A DNA stretch of 64,000 nt from Limnospira platensis (GTDB taxonomy: Bacteria; Cyanobacteriota; Cyanobacteriia; Cyanobacteriales; Microcoleaceae). The stretch is taken from the NCBI RefSeq assembly GCF_046480435.1, contig NZ_PKGC01000003.1; one strand, given 5' to 3'. Position numbers and translations under genes: made by a program. A model generated the notes under the pieces. That model made no database searches, had not been told where the DNA came from, and saw only the letters and a program-made list of their open reading frames with translations. Positions 1-9,090 of this stretch are shown here, piece by piece (the first letter of the stretch is position 1; every line of letters starts with the position of its first letter).

Positions 1-2
1 GG

Positions 3-1178
3 ATGAGTAAACACTTGACCCGTGAAGCCCAAGCCGCCCGCGATCGCCTAAAAGCAGCACAAAACCTGCTGACAGAAGCCCAAAAGCATCAAGAAGAATT
101 GATCGAAAGCCTGAATTACTGGGTAGATCGGATTCCTTTTCACCCCGCGATTCCCATAGAGCCATTAGATAGCTGTTTCACGATTCAAGCACCACCCGCC
201 GCCCATACAGTTTTTGCCACAGACGGGTCCCAAATCGCCCCTAACGCCCACGAAATCGCCTATTGTTATCTAATCAATATCGGTAGGGTTGTCCTCCATT
301 ATGGTCAAAGTCGCCACCCGATCCTTGATAGTGTTCCCGAAATTTTTTATCGTCCCGAAGACCTTTATATTTCGCGTCAGTGGGGTATTCGGACAGAGGA
401 ATGGATGGGCTACCAACGCACCATTTCGGAAGCGATCGCCCTCGCGGAAACAGCTCGGGAGATTGCTACGATTGGTGGGGACAACCTTAACCCGGCTCTG
501 GCTTTAGTGGATGGTTCCCTAGTTTACTGGTTTTTAGAAACATTACCAGTAGAAGCGCGCGATCGCATTATCGCACCGATTTTAGAAGCCTGGGATATGA
601 TTAAAGTGTCTGGTATTCCGATGATGGGTTATGTCAGCGCTTCTCGCAGTAGCGAAACTATTTCGTTTCTGAGATTGCAAGCGTGTCCCTATAATGAACC
701 TGATTGTGTGCGAAATTGCCCAGATTTCGGTCAGGTGGACAAAAAAGGCAAGATTAAACAAGCCCCCTGTCAAATTTCTGAACCTCTGCGAGATACGGTG
801 CTATGGTCTAATTATCTGAAACCGGGACAGCGCAGCCCCCTCTGGCGATCGCGATCGCGTATTTTAGATTATTATGATTTTGATTCCATCTACTTCTGTT
901 ATGTGAATGTGGGCACGGAAATCGCTAGAATTGAATGTCCGGCTTGGGTAGCTGAAAATACGGAACAATTTGAGTTAGCTTTATCAATTATGTTAGCCCA
1001 AGTTTATAAAGGCTATGGCTACCCGGTGGCTTTAGCGGAAGCCCACAATCAAGCGGTGGTGAGAGGAGGCGATCGCACTCGGTTTTTTGCTATGCTAGAA
1101 GACCAAATGATTCGCGCCGGACTCCCTAATGTGGGCATCTCCTACAAAGAAGCACGCAAACGCGGAAGTATTGCTTAA
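3..1178 (+). CDS. nurA: NurA-family DNA double-strand-break repair nuclease, possibly 5'-truncated by the window edge
   Basis: This is probably a NurA-type 5'-3' nuclease, which normally works with a HerA-type translocase in end resection. The NurA hallmark is two acidic nuclease motifs: FATDGSQI near residue 72 and ALVDGSLVYWF near residue 168. The C-terminus (GISYKEARKRGSIA) also looks like cyanobacterial NurA. The first ATG is at base 3, so no upstream sequence can be inspected. Related cyanobacterial proteins as I recall them have extra N-terminal residues, so this may be an internal methionine. A cysteine-rich loop (CPYNEPDCVRNCPDFGQ, around residues 227-243) could bind metal. No herA is present in the window. 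A membrane GTPase gene starts 13 bp downstream, suggesting cotranscription. Confidence 0.8.
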   Translation: MSKHLTREAQAARDRLKAAQNLLTEAQKHQEELIESLNYWVDRIPFHPAIPIEPLDSCFTIQAPPAAHTVFATDGSQIAPNAHEIAYCYLINIGRVVLHYGQSRHPILDSVPEIFYRPEDLYISRQWGIRTEEWMGYQRTISEAIALAETAREIATIGGDNLNPALALVDGSLVYWFLETLPVEARDRIIAPILEAWDMIKVSGIPMMGYVSASRSSETISFLRLQACPYNEPDCVRNCPDFGQVDKKGKIKQAPCQISEPLRDTVLWSNYLKPGQRSPLWRSRSRILDYYDFDSIYFCYVNVGTEIARIECPAWVAENTEQFELALSIMLAQVYKGYGYPVALAEAHNQAVVRGGDRTRFFAMLEDQMIRAGLPNVGISYKEARKRGSIA

Positions 1179-1191
1179 CAAACCTGTGATT

Positions 1192-2463
1192 ATGTCTGAA
1201 CCATCTGATAGCAATTTACCCCCAGAACCTTCTCCGGCTTCCCAAAAAGCACCCTGGGAATATGTTACTGAGCCTTTCAAAAAATTGTGGAAAATCGGGA
1301 AAGTCAGTGATAGAATTGGAGACTGGTTTAATGTTAGTGACAGCGAAGTTGCTGAGATTTTGGAGCGCGTCCGGGCTGAACTTCCAACTACAGAAGCGCT
1401 GCTAATTGGGAAACCTCAAGCGGGTAAAAGTTCCATTGTTCGGGGATTAACAGGAGTTGCGGCGGAAATTGTCGGCCAGGGATTTAAGCCCCACACCCAA
1501 AACACTCAACGATATGCTTACCCTTCCGGGGATCTACCTTTACTGATTTTTACGGATACGGTGGGACTGGGGGATATTAATCAAGATACGGATGAGTTGG
1601 TGGCGGAGTTGGTGGAGAATTTACAGGAGGAAAGTCGCGGCGCACGGGTGCTAATTTTGACGGTTAAAATTAATGATTTCGCTACGGATACCCTGCGAAC
1701 TATTGCGGCTAATTTACGCAAAAAATACCCTGATTTACCCTGTCTCTTGGTGGTTACTTGTCTCCATGAAGTCTATCCCGCCAACACGGAAAATCATCCC
1801 CCCTATCCCCCCGAATTTGCCGAATATCAGCGAAGTATTGAGGCGATAACCGAGGATTTTGAGAAGTTATATAATCGCCTAGTTGCCATTGATTTTACCC
1901 TGGAAGAAGATGGCTATAGCCCGGTATTTTATGGCTTAGAAAATTTTAGGGATACTTTGATGGAATTGTTGCCAGAAGCGGAAGCTAGGACTATTTATCA
2001 GCTTTTGGAAGGACAGGCGGGACAGGAATTAAGTAATTTATATCGAGACGTGGGAAGGCGCTATATTTTGGCTTTTTCTATTATGGCGGCTACTATAGCA
2101 GCGGTTCCCCTACCTTTTGCGACTATGCCAGTTTTAACAGCCCTACAAGTGTCTATGGTGGGGTTACTAGGAAAACTCTACGGTCAAACTATTACCCCCT
2201 CCCAAGCTGGGGGTATTGTTAGTGCGATCGCTGGTGGATTTCTCGCTCAGGTGGTCGGTCGGGAATTAATTAAGTTTATTCCGGCTTTGGGAAGTGCGAT
2301 CGCTGCTTCTTGGGCTTTTGCTTATACGGGGGCTTTAGGTGAAGCTACTTGTGTATATTTCGGCGATTTAATGGGTGGCAAAAAACCCGATCCTAAGCGA
2401 ATTCAATCGGTGATGAAACAAGCCTTTAAAAATTCTCAAACCCAAATCGACAATGGACCATGA
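1192..2463 (+). CDS. GTPase with C-terminal DUF697-like membrane domain
   Basis: Era/YcjX-like P-loop GTPase of 423 aa. Visible motifs are Walker A GKPQAGKSS (near residue 67), G3 DTVGLGD and a G4-like VTCLHE. The C-terminal part (about residues 285-400) has two or three hydrophobic segments rich in Gly/Ala, such as VSAIAGGFLAQVVGRELIKF, as in DUF697 proteins. It is probably a membrane-anchored GTPase; its substrate and process are unknown. The frame is open back to an ATG at 1129, inside the nuclease gene. I prefer the ATG at 1192 because it clears the upstream stop and gives a more natural N-terminus. The gene follows the NurA-like gene closely and likely shares its transcript. A second DUF697-like protein, without a GTPase domain, lies at 26819-27382. 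Confidence 0.8.
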   Translation: MSEPSDSNLPPEPSPASQKAPWEYVTEPFKKLWKIGKVSDRIGDWFNVSDSEVAEILERVRAELPTTEALLIGKPQAGKSSIVRGLTGVAAEIVGQGFKPHTQNTQRYAYPSGDLPLLIFTDTVGLGDINQDTDELVAELVENLQEESRGARVLILTVKINDFATDTLRTIAANLRKKYPDLPCLLVVTCLHEVYPANTENHPPYPPEFAEYQRSIEAITEDFEKLYNRLVAIDFTLEEDGYSPVFYGLENFRDTLMELLPEAEARTIYQLLEGQAGQELSNLYRDVGRRYILAFSIMAATIAAVPLPFATMPVLTALQVSMVGLLGKLYGQTITPSQAGGIVSAIAGGFLAQVVGRELIKFIPALGSAIAASWAFAYTGALGEATCVYFGDLMGGKKPDPKRIQSVMKQAFKNSQTQIDNGP

Positions 2464-2514
2464 AACTCCCCCTCCCTCTGGGAAAGGGGTAGAAGGAGAC
2501 AAAGGACAATTGTC

Positions 2515-2536
2515 GGGGCGAAAAATTTTTCGCCCC
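2515..2536. repeat. Perfect 22-bp palindrome with adjoining short direct repeat
   Basis: The arm GGGGCGAAAAA is followed directly by its exact complement TTTTTCGCCCC. The 12-mer TTCGCCCCTACT occurs at 2529-2540 and again at 2542-2553. The palindrome sits between the GTPase stop and ppx, and could be a cruciform-forming repeat, a remnant of a small mobile element, or a bidirectional terminator-like hairpin. The sequence is unambiguous; the role is unknown. Confidence 0.6.
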
Positions 2537-2638
2537 TACTGTTCGCCCCTACTGGTGGCTAAGATTGTCTACAGGGGATATTGAAGTGCCAAGTTTTGAT
2601 CTAAGATAGAATTTAGAATCGCTTAATATATATTTGTT

Positions 2639-4255
2639 ATGGCTACATCAGTTCCGCATTTAGGGAAGCAATTAAGGCCCAGTGGCGAACATATTTTGGC
2701 TTCTATTGACCTAGGAACCAACTCTCTGCACATGGTCATAGTGCGAATTGATAAGAGTCTACCCGCATTTACGATTATCGCCCGAGAGAAAGATACGGTC
2801 AGACTCGGAGACTGTGGACCAAAAGGACAACTCAAGCCGGAAGTCATGGATAGGGCGATCGCCACCCTCCGACGCTTTCAGGAACTAGCCAAAACCTTTA
2901 ACGTCGAGCAAGTTGTTGCTGTCGCTACCAGCGCAGTCCGGGAAGCCCCCAACGGTCGGGATTTTATCAAACGAGTATCCGACGAATTGGATCTCGAAAT
3001 TAACCTGATTTCTGGTCCTGAAGAAGCCAGGAGAATTTATTTGGGTGTCCTCTCGGCTATGGAATTTCACGACCAACCCCACGTTATTATTGATATCGGA
3101 GGGGGTTCGACAGAGTTAATTTTGGGAGATGGTGGAGAACCTAAATTTCTCAGTAGTACCAAGGTCGGGGCTGTCCGTCTCACTCAAGAATATATCAAAA
3201 CTGACCCTATATCTCGCACAGAATTTCTGTTTGTACAAGCCTATATTCGGGGAATGTTGGAACGTCCCGTTGATGAGTTGCGTCTTCATCTCCCCAATCG
3301 CAAAGTATCCCATTTAGTCGGCACTTCCGGTACAATTGAAACCCTGGCGGTGATGATTGCTAAGGAAAAATTAGGCACTGAACCTACACCTTTAGCCGGA
3401 TACCAAATTACTTTAAATGAGTTACACAATATCGTTAGTCGTCTGCGGAAGTTATCCTACCAAGAAAGGTTGCAAATTCCTGGCATAAATGATCGGCGGG
3501 CGGAAATTATCCTGGCTGGGGCGCTGATTTTACAGGAGGCGATGAGTTTATTAGAAATAGAGTCTCTGACTATTTGTGAAAGAAGTTTGCGGGAAGGGGT
3601 AATTGTTGATTGGATGCTTACCCACGGGTTGATTGAAGACCGCCTACGATATGAAAGTTCTATCCGACAACGTAGCATCCTCAAAATTGCTCAAAAATAT
3701 AATGTAGATTTAGAACATGGTGAACGGGTGGCAGCCTTCTCTCTCAGCCTATTTGACCAAACTAATGGCATTCTCTATGACTATGGATCGGCGGAACGAG
3801 AATTGCTCTGGGCGGCGGCTATTTTGCATAACTGCGGGCTATATATTAGTCATTCTGCACACCATAAACACTCCTATTATTTAATCCGTAATGGGGAACT
3901 TTTGGGTTATACGGAAACCGAAATTGATATGATTGCTAATTTGGCTCGCTATCACCGGAAAAGTGCCCCCAAAAAGAAACATGAAAATTATCAAAATTTG
4001 TCGAAGAAAAATCGTCACATTATCGACCGTCTTAATCCTTTGATGCGGTTGGCTGTGGCTTTAGACCGTCGTCAAATTGGCGCGGTAGCTGAGGTTACTT
4101 GTCAGTGCGATCGCGATAAAAAAGAGTTTAAATTGATACTTAAACCAGTTGACCCCCAAGATAATTGTGCTTTGGAATTGTGGAGTTTAGACCTTAAAAA
4201 AGATGTGTTTGAGGAACAATATAACCTCACACTTGTGGCGTTTTTAGAACCTTAA
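2639..4255 (+). CDS. ppx: Ppx/GppA family exopolyphosphatase
   Basis: Exopolyphosphatase/guanosine pentaphosphatase family, 538 aa, close to the usual length for the two-domain form. It releases phosphate from polyphosphate chains, or hydrolyses pppGpp. The N-terminal actin-like ATPase fold shows the phosphate-1 motif ASIDLGTNSLHMVIVRI (residues 21-37), ATSAVREAPNG, the phosphate-2 motif IDIGGGSTELILGD (about residues 151-164) and GTSGTIETLAVM. The C-terminal half (about 330-500) is HD-like: AAAILHNCGLYISHSAHHKH and RYHRKS. The ATG at 2639 lies just before the conserved N-terminus, so the start is secure. The gene stands alone. Ppx and GppA activity cannot be separated from sequence; Ppx is the usual cyanobacterial assignment. 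Confidence 0.92.
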   Translation: MATSVPHLGKQLRPSGEHILASIDLGTNSLHMVIVRIDKSLPAFTIIAREKDTVRLGDCGPKGQLKPEVMDRAIATLRRFQELAKTFNVEQVVAVATSAVREAPNGRDFIKRVSDELDLEINLISGPEEARRIYLGVLSAMEFHDQPHVIIDIGGGSTELILGDGGEPKFLSSTKVGAVRLTQEYIKTDPISRTEFLFVQAYIRGMLERPVDELRLHLPNRKVSHLVGTSGTIETLAVMIAKEKLGTEPTPLAGYQITLNELHNIVSRLRKLSYQERLQIPGINDRRAEIILAGALILQEAMSLLEIESLTICERSLREGVIVDWMLTHGLIEDRLRYESSIRQRSILKIAQKYNVDLEHGERVAAFSLSLFDQTNGILYDYGSAERELLWAAAILHNCGLYISHSAHHKHSYYLIRNGELLGYTETEIDMIANLARYHRKSAPKKKHENYQNLSKKNRHIIDRLNPLMRLAVALDRRQIGAVAEVTCQCDRDKKEFKLILKPVDPQDNCALELWSLDLKKDVFEEQYNLTLVAFLEP

Positions 4256-4370
4256 ATCAACAACTGTTAGCCCACCCGATCCCCCTTTCCTCAAAAGGCT
4301 GGTTTATTAATATTCTCTTTGGGAGGCGCGCCCCTACAATCAATTATTAATTATCAATTAATTACCCGGT

Positions 4371-4426
4371 GGGGCGGGTTTATTCATATTGTCGTTGGTC
4401 GGCGAGGTTACCGCAGAACCCGCCCC
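4371..4426. repeat. Short inverted-repeat element (arms GGGGCGGGTT/AACCCGCCCC)
   Basis: The left arm GGGGCGGGTT (4371-4380) is perfectly complementary to AACCCGCCCC (4417-4426), with a 36-nt loop. AT-rich ATTATTAATTAT-type tracts flank both sides. The same arms recur at 63938-63993, and a related pair lies at 62153-62214, so this is a dispersed intergenic repeat family. It lies between the convergent genes ppx and scpA and could also terminate transcription. Confidence 0.6.
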
Positions 4427-4445
4427 TACAATTATTAATTATTAA

Positions 4446-5342
4446 CTATGGGATGTTGTTTAATTCAGGCTGGGGGGATATATTTAAAGTCCTGACTTTA
4501 ATATCCTGATAAAATTCATCCTGGGATAACTCTACCTTAGACTGAGCCGATAATAATAACAAAGCCCAAAAAACCCCAACTCGATCATGTTTAGAATGAG
4601 AAACAGGCGGAGTATTTGCGGCTGACTCTGGGAGTAAATTGGTGGATTCTATAGGGTTGGGGATGTGTGTTTTCTGCTTACCAATCAGATTAGACCACAG
4701 AACTAATAATTGTTCAAGTTCTAACCAATCGCCTTGGAGGTCTACACCTTCAGCCCGGAGAAGTTCATCTAATTTTCCAGCCATTTCTACCAGGTTTTCT
4801 TGGTGTGCTAATTCAGCGATCGCCTTAGCGGCTTTATTTTTATTAACAGAAACATGACGACGGGGACGGGGACGACTCTGGTGCTGGGCGATCGTAGCCG
4901 CCATTAATTGCAGTTGATCAATCAACTCTTGAAGTGTTACCTGACGCTTTTGGGGAACCTTAGCCACAGCACGGCGGCGTAACTGTCGTTCCAAATTCTG
5001 AGGACGCAGCCACTCAGTTTCTGACTCTGACCCCAAAAATTCTAACTCTCCGGTAATCATAGCATCATCATCCCCAGGCTCATCGGAATCCATCAGGCTA
5101 TCCGCCTTCAGTAGCACCAGCATAGAAGCATAAAGAAAGGCTTGACCAGATTGGGAAAGTTCTACAAACTGATTATTCGAGACCGAATCAACACCCGGAG
5201 TCAGTTGGCTGAGATAGCGATCAATCACCTCAATCACCCGCACATCCCAAGGATCTATTTCTCCCTGTTTAGCCAAATCAATCAGCAGTGCAATTCCTTC
5301 GGACAGGCTGGCTAAAGCGTCCTGGGGTGTGTCAGAGGTCAT
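4446..5342 (-). CDS. scpA: Segregation and condensation protein A
   Basis: ScpA kleisin, 298 aa. It bridges the SMC heads, together with ScpB, in the chromosome-compaction complex. The N-terminal signature LIDLAKQGEIDPWDVRVIEVIDRYL is typical, followed by QAFLYASMLVLLKADSLM, the conserved LLxxKS region. An acidic/Arg-rich middle (residues 90-170) leads to a C-terminal winged helix. The final residues (SKVELSQDEFYQDIKVRTL) match the WHD that contacts SMC. The family is often 240-260 aa, so this one carries a somewhat long middle linker. It is divergent from the recQ-like gene (166 bp between starts) and convergent with ppx. No scpB or smc lies in the window. Confidence 0.88.
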   Translation of the reverse strand: MTSDTPQDALASLSEGIALLIDLAKQGEIDPWDVRVIEVIDRYLSQLTPGVDSVSNNQFVELSQSGQAFLYASMLVLLKADSLMDSDEPGDDDAMITGELEFLGSESETEWLRPQNLERQLRRRAVAKVPQKRQVTLQELIDQLQLMAATIAQHQSRPRPRRHVSVNKNKAAKAIAELAHQENLVEMAGKLDELLRAEGVDLQGDWLELEQLLVLWSNLIGKQKTHIPNPIESTNLLPESAANTPPVSHSKHDRVGVFWALLLLSAQSKVELSQDEFYQDIKVRTLNISPQPELNNIP

Positions 5343-5507
5343 AGGCGTTGTTTCTCCGGTCGGCTTGGGTGTGAACAGGAACTTGTGCTTACTACTATAG
5401 CTGGATGCTGGCTTTCCGCATTATAGCATAAGGCTATTAGGGCTGACTTAGATATTTTTGATTACAATGAATATGATGGTCTCTAGTATGTCTGAGTTTA
5501 ACTGATC

Positions 5508-7598
5508 ATGGAATCTTTAAAATCCGAAGCCTTGTCTTATTTAAAAACTGCCCTAGATAACCCTGACGCTACTTTCCGAGATGGACAATGGGAAGCGATC
5601 GCTCGTCTAATCGACCACCGAGAACGTTTATTAGTCGTCCAGCGCACAGGTTGGGGAAAAAGTTTAGTTTATTTTTTAGCCACCCGTTTACTTCGCCATC
5701 AAGGAGCCGGTCCCACTTTATTAATTTCCCCCCTTCTAGCTTTAATGCGGAACCAAATTCAAGCCGCCCAAAGAATCAACATTCAAGCCGCCACCATCAA
5801 TTCTAGCAACTCGGAAGAATGGTCAATAATTGAGCAACAACTGCTGGCTGGAAGTATTGACATTTTACTAATTTCTCCCGAAAGATTAGCCAATCAAGAC
5901 TTCCTGGATAATGTGATGATGCACATCGCCGAAAAAGTTAGTTTATTAGTAGTAGATGAAGCTCATTGTATTTCCGACTGGGGGCATGATTTTCGTCCTG
6001 ATTATCGCCGCATTATTCGCATTATTCAAGGCTTACCCCCTAATATTCCTGTCTTAGCAACTACAGCAACCGCCAATAATCGCGTTATCCAAGATATTCA
6101 AGCTCAATTAGGTGAAAAACTCACGATTTCTCGCGGCACTTTAACTCGCAAAAGTCTGAAACTGCAAAATATTTATTTGCCAACTCCAGCGGAAAGGATG
6201 GCTTGGTTGCTCGAATATTTACCCCAACTTCCTGGCAGTGGAATCATTTATACATTGACGGTCAGAGACGCGCGGAAACTAACCAATTTTTTTAAAGAAA
6301 AAGGCATTAAATCCGCCGCTTATGATGGTCAACTTGACAATGAATTGCGACAAAAATTAGAAAATGATTTATTGGCTAACCAACTAAAAGTCTTAGTGGC
6401 AACCACAGCTTTAGGTATGGGTTTTGATAAACCGGATTTAGGCTTTGTTATTCATTATCAAAGACCTGGTTCAGTTGTCCATTATTATCAACAAGTCGGT
6501 CGAGCCGGACGTGCTGTAGATGAAGCCTATGGTATTTTATTAAGTGGAAAAGAAGATGAGGAAATCACTAATTATTTTATCAAAAATGCCTTTCCTTCCT
6601 CCCATAATATCCAACAAATTCTTGAGGCGCTGCTGACTACAAATGAATTATCAGTGCCCGAAATTGAACAAAGTGTCAATATCGGTCGTGGTCAAATTGA
6701 GAAGGTGTTAAAATTCCTGTCTTTAGAATCTTCTCCCCCGGTAGTTAAACGCAAGTCAAAATGGTATGCTACCCCGGCAGCATTACGTTATCAACTGAAT
6801 AGTCATAAAATTGATGAAATTACTCGTATTCGAGAGGAAGAACAGGCGGAAATGCGAGACTATATGAACAGTCAAGAATGCTTGATGCAATTCTTACAAT
6901 GTTCCCTCGATGACCCCAACCCAGCACCCTGTGGAAAGTGTGCGGTTTGTTTAAATCGACCCTTACTCAAAACTACCTGTAACCAGGAGTTAGTCAAGGA
7001 AGCTATTGAATATTTAAAACGCACCTATCAAACGATTGAACCTCGCCGACAATTTCCCAAAAATGCCTTACTTGAATATAATTTTAATGGCAAGATTAGT
7101 CACCAATTACAAGCAGAAGCGGGATGCAGTTTGTGTTGTTGGGGTGATCCGGGTTGGGGGGAACAGGTACAACAAGGAAAATATCAAAATAATCACTTTG
7201 ATGATAAATTGGTAGAGGCTATGGTGGAGATGATTAAAAAATGGCAACCGCAACCTTTCCCTACATGGGTAACTTGTGTTCCTTCCCTAACTCGTCCCCA
7301 TTTGGTGCCAAATTTTGCTGAAAGAGTAGCCGTTAGATTAAATTTACCCTTCCTTCCAGTTGTGGAAAAAATCCGTGAAACACCACCCCAAAAAAAGATG
7401 AGCAATAGCTATCAACAAGCCCATAATTTAGATGGTGCTTTTCGGATTAATTATCAGGAAGTTCAACCAGGGTCTGTATTTTTAATTGATGATATGGTAG
7501 ACTCCCGTTGGACTGTAACTATAATTACTGCACTGTTGCGACAGTCGGGAAGTGGTCGGGTTTTTCCTGTGGCTTTGACATTAAATTCTTTTAGGTAA
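5508..7598 (+). CDS. RecQ-family helicase fused to a C-terminal phosphoribosyltransferase-like domain
   Basis: ATP-dependent 3'-5' DNA helicase, 696 aa. Visible helicase motifs are TGWGKSLVYF (Walker A, near residue 50), VVDEAHCISDWGHDFRPDYR (DEAH, about 149-168), LATTATAN, ATTALGMGFDKPDL and QQVGRAGRA (motif VI). A zinc-type cluster CSLDDPNPAPCGKCAVC lies near residues 465-481. Instead of an HRDC domain, residues 510-696 look like a ComF-type PRTase fold ending in VFLIDDMVDSRWTVT (near 656-670). This is a PRPP-loop-like motif in which the usual TG is replaced by SRW. A DprA-like gene follows 79 bp downstream. RecQ alone would act in repair; the PRTase tail and DprA neighbour suggest another role (see findings). 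The ATG start is followed directly by conserved sequence. Confidence 0.87.
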   Translation: MESLKSEALSYLKTALDNPDATFRDGQWEAIARLIDHRERLLVVQRTGWGKSLVYFLATRLLRHQGAGPTLLISPLLALMRNQIQAAQRINIQAATINSSNSEEWSIIEQQLLAGSIDILLISPERLANQDFLDNVMMHIAEKVSLLVVDEAHCISDWGHDFRPDYRRIIRIIQGLPPNIPVLATTATANNRVIQDIQAQLGEKLTISRGTLTRKSLKLQNIYLPTPAERMAWLLEYLPQLPGSGIIYTLTVRDARKLTNFFKEKGIKSAAYDGQLDNELRQKLENDLLANQLKVLVATTALGMGFDKPDLGFVIHYQRPGSVVHYYQQVGRAGRAVDEAYGILLSGKEDEEITNYFIKNAFPSSHNIQQILEALLTTNELSVPEIEQSVNIGRGQIEKVLKFLSLESSPPVVKRKSKWYATPAALRYQLNSHKIDEITRIREEEQAEMRDYMNSQECLMQFLQCSLDDPNPAPCGKCAVCLNRPLLKTTCNQELVKEAIEYLKRTYQTIEPRRQFPKNALLEYNFNGKISHQLQAEAGCSLCCWGDPGWGEQVQQGKYQNNHFDDKLVEAMVEMIKKWQPQPFPTWVTCVPSLTRPHLVPNFAERVAVRLNLPFLPVVEKIRETPPQKKMSNSYQQAHNLDGAFRINYQEVQPGSVFLIDDMVDSRWTVTIITALLRQSGSGRVFPVALTLNSFR

Positions 7599-7677
7599 TA
7601 TCAATGTTACTAAGGATTAGCAAATATTCCCGAATAGGGTGACCTCTCAATTCTGCAAATCTCGATTTTTTGGGTTT

Positions 7678-8979
7678 ATGTCAAATCATCAATTATCCCA
7701 GGATACTCAGGGTATTTTACTTCTGTGCGGGAGTTTTGGCAAGAGTCGTAATCACTCCCCGCAACCGTTAAGTTTAACGGAATATAATCTGCTGGCGGCG
7801 GCATTGCGATCGCATCAAATGACTCCCGCTCATCTATTAGCACCTGATGGAGAACAGAAATTATGCTCCCTGAATCATTCTTTAGATAATCAACGAATTA
7901 TCGAACTGCTACAGAGAGGATTTTTACTAACTTTATCATTAGAAAAATGGCGCAGTCAAGGTCTGTGGATTGTAAGTCGTAGCGATCGCCATTATCCCCA
8001 GCGTTTGAAGCAGCATTTAAAATATCTGTCTCCCCCAATTTTATATGGTGTAGGTAACCTGGAACTATTGAATAAGGGCGGGTTAGCTATAGTAGGTTCT
8101 CGTAATGTTAATGAAGCAGTATTAAGCTATACCCAACAATTAGCCCACATTTCTGCCCAACAAAATATACAGGTAATTTCTGGAGGTGCGAGAGGCATAG
8201 ATAAATGTGGGATGTTATCCTGTTTAGAAGCCGGAGGAACTACGATTGGGGTTTTGGCAAATAGTTTAGGGAAGGCATCTTTAGAAAGTGACTATCGGCA
8301 AAGTCTTGATGAGGATAGACTAGCGCTAATTTCCCCCTACGATCCAGAAGCTGGTTTTCATGTGGGTAATGCCATGGGACGCAATAAATATATTTATGCT
8401 TTAGCTGATTATGCTGTGGTAATTAGTGCAAGTTTTAATAAGGGTGGCACTTGGAGTGGGGCGGTAGAAGCCCTAAAAAAACTACCAAATATACCTGTTT
8501 TTGTGTGCCAAAATAGCCAAAATCAAGGCAATATGGAATTATTGAAACTAGGGGCTAAACCTTTCCCGGAAATGTCTGGGAAGTTGGATTTATTGGATAT
8601 CCTGAAGCCAGGGGAGACGGAAGATGCGGTAGAAGTGGAACAAATGGCTTTAGATTTCGCGGTAAATTTAACACCTGAAAATCCCGCCCCAACTCCTATA
8701 TATGTAGATGTAAATCCGACACCTACAGAAGCACCTAATGTGAGTCCATCCCCGGAGTTATCAGAGGCTAAAATTGATGTATCTATGGATATTTATCAAG
8801 CGGTTTTACCAATAATTTTAACACATCTACAGGAGCCGATAGACGCGAAAAACTTAGCGAAATTATTAGATGTACAGTACAATCAAATACAAGCCTGGTT
8901 AAAGCGAGCTATAGAAGATGGTAAGGTGACTAAATTAACGAAGCCGGTTCGCTATGTGAGTTCAGAGTGTAATAGATAA
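7678..8979 (+). CDS. DprA/Smf-like DNA-processing protein with C-terminal winged-helix-like tail
   Basis: Protein of 433 aa with a DprA Rossmann-like core at about residues 130-300: LAIVGSRN, VISGGARGIDKCGMLSCLEA, IGVLANSLGK and SASFNKGGTWSGAVEALKKL. DprA loads RecA onto incoming ssDNA in transformation, and related proteins occur as antitoxins. A Pro-rich linker (about 320-365) leads to a C-terminal helical region (IILTHLQEPIDAKNLAKLLD) resembling the DprA winged helix. The frame is open from a GTG at 7639, but the ATG at 7678 is the more natural start. It lies just behind the RecQ-PRTase gene on the same strand. The divergent core suggests this is not the main competence DprA. That is inference. 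Confidence 0.8.
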   Translation: MSNHQLSQDTQGILLLCGSFGKSRNHSPQPLSLTEYNLLAAALRSHQMTPAHLLAPDGEQKLCSLNHSLDNQRIIELLQRGFLLTLSLEKWRSQGLWIVSRSDRHYPQRLKQHLKYLSPPILYGVGNLELLNKGGLAIVGSRNVNEAVLSYTQQLAHISAQQNIQVISGGARGIDKCGMLSCLEAGGTTIGVLANSLGKASLESDYRQSLDEDRLALISPYDPEAGFHVGNAMGRNKYIYALADYAVVISASFNKGGTWSGAVEALKKLPNIPVFVCQNSQNQGNMELLKLGAKPFPEMSGKLDLLDILKPGETEDAVEVEQMALDFAVNLTPENPAPTPIYVDVNPTPTEAPNVSPSPELSEAKIDVSMDIYQAVLPIILTHLQEPIDAKNLAKLLDVQYNQIQAWLKRAIEDGKVTKLTKPVRYVSSECNR

Positions 8980-9090
8980 TTATTGATGTTGCGGTTGATG
9001 TTAAATCAAACACGGCTACAAAAAGGCTATGGGGTGCCCTGGCTGTTTAGGAATTCTGAGGCACCCAACTAGATGTAATGGACTGGAGAT

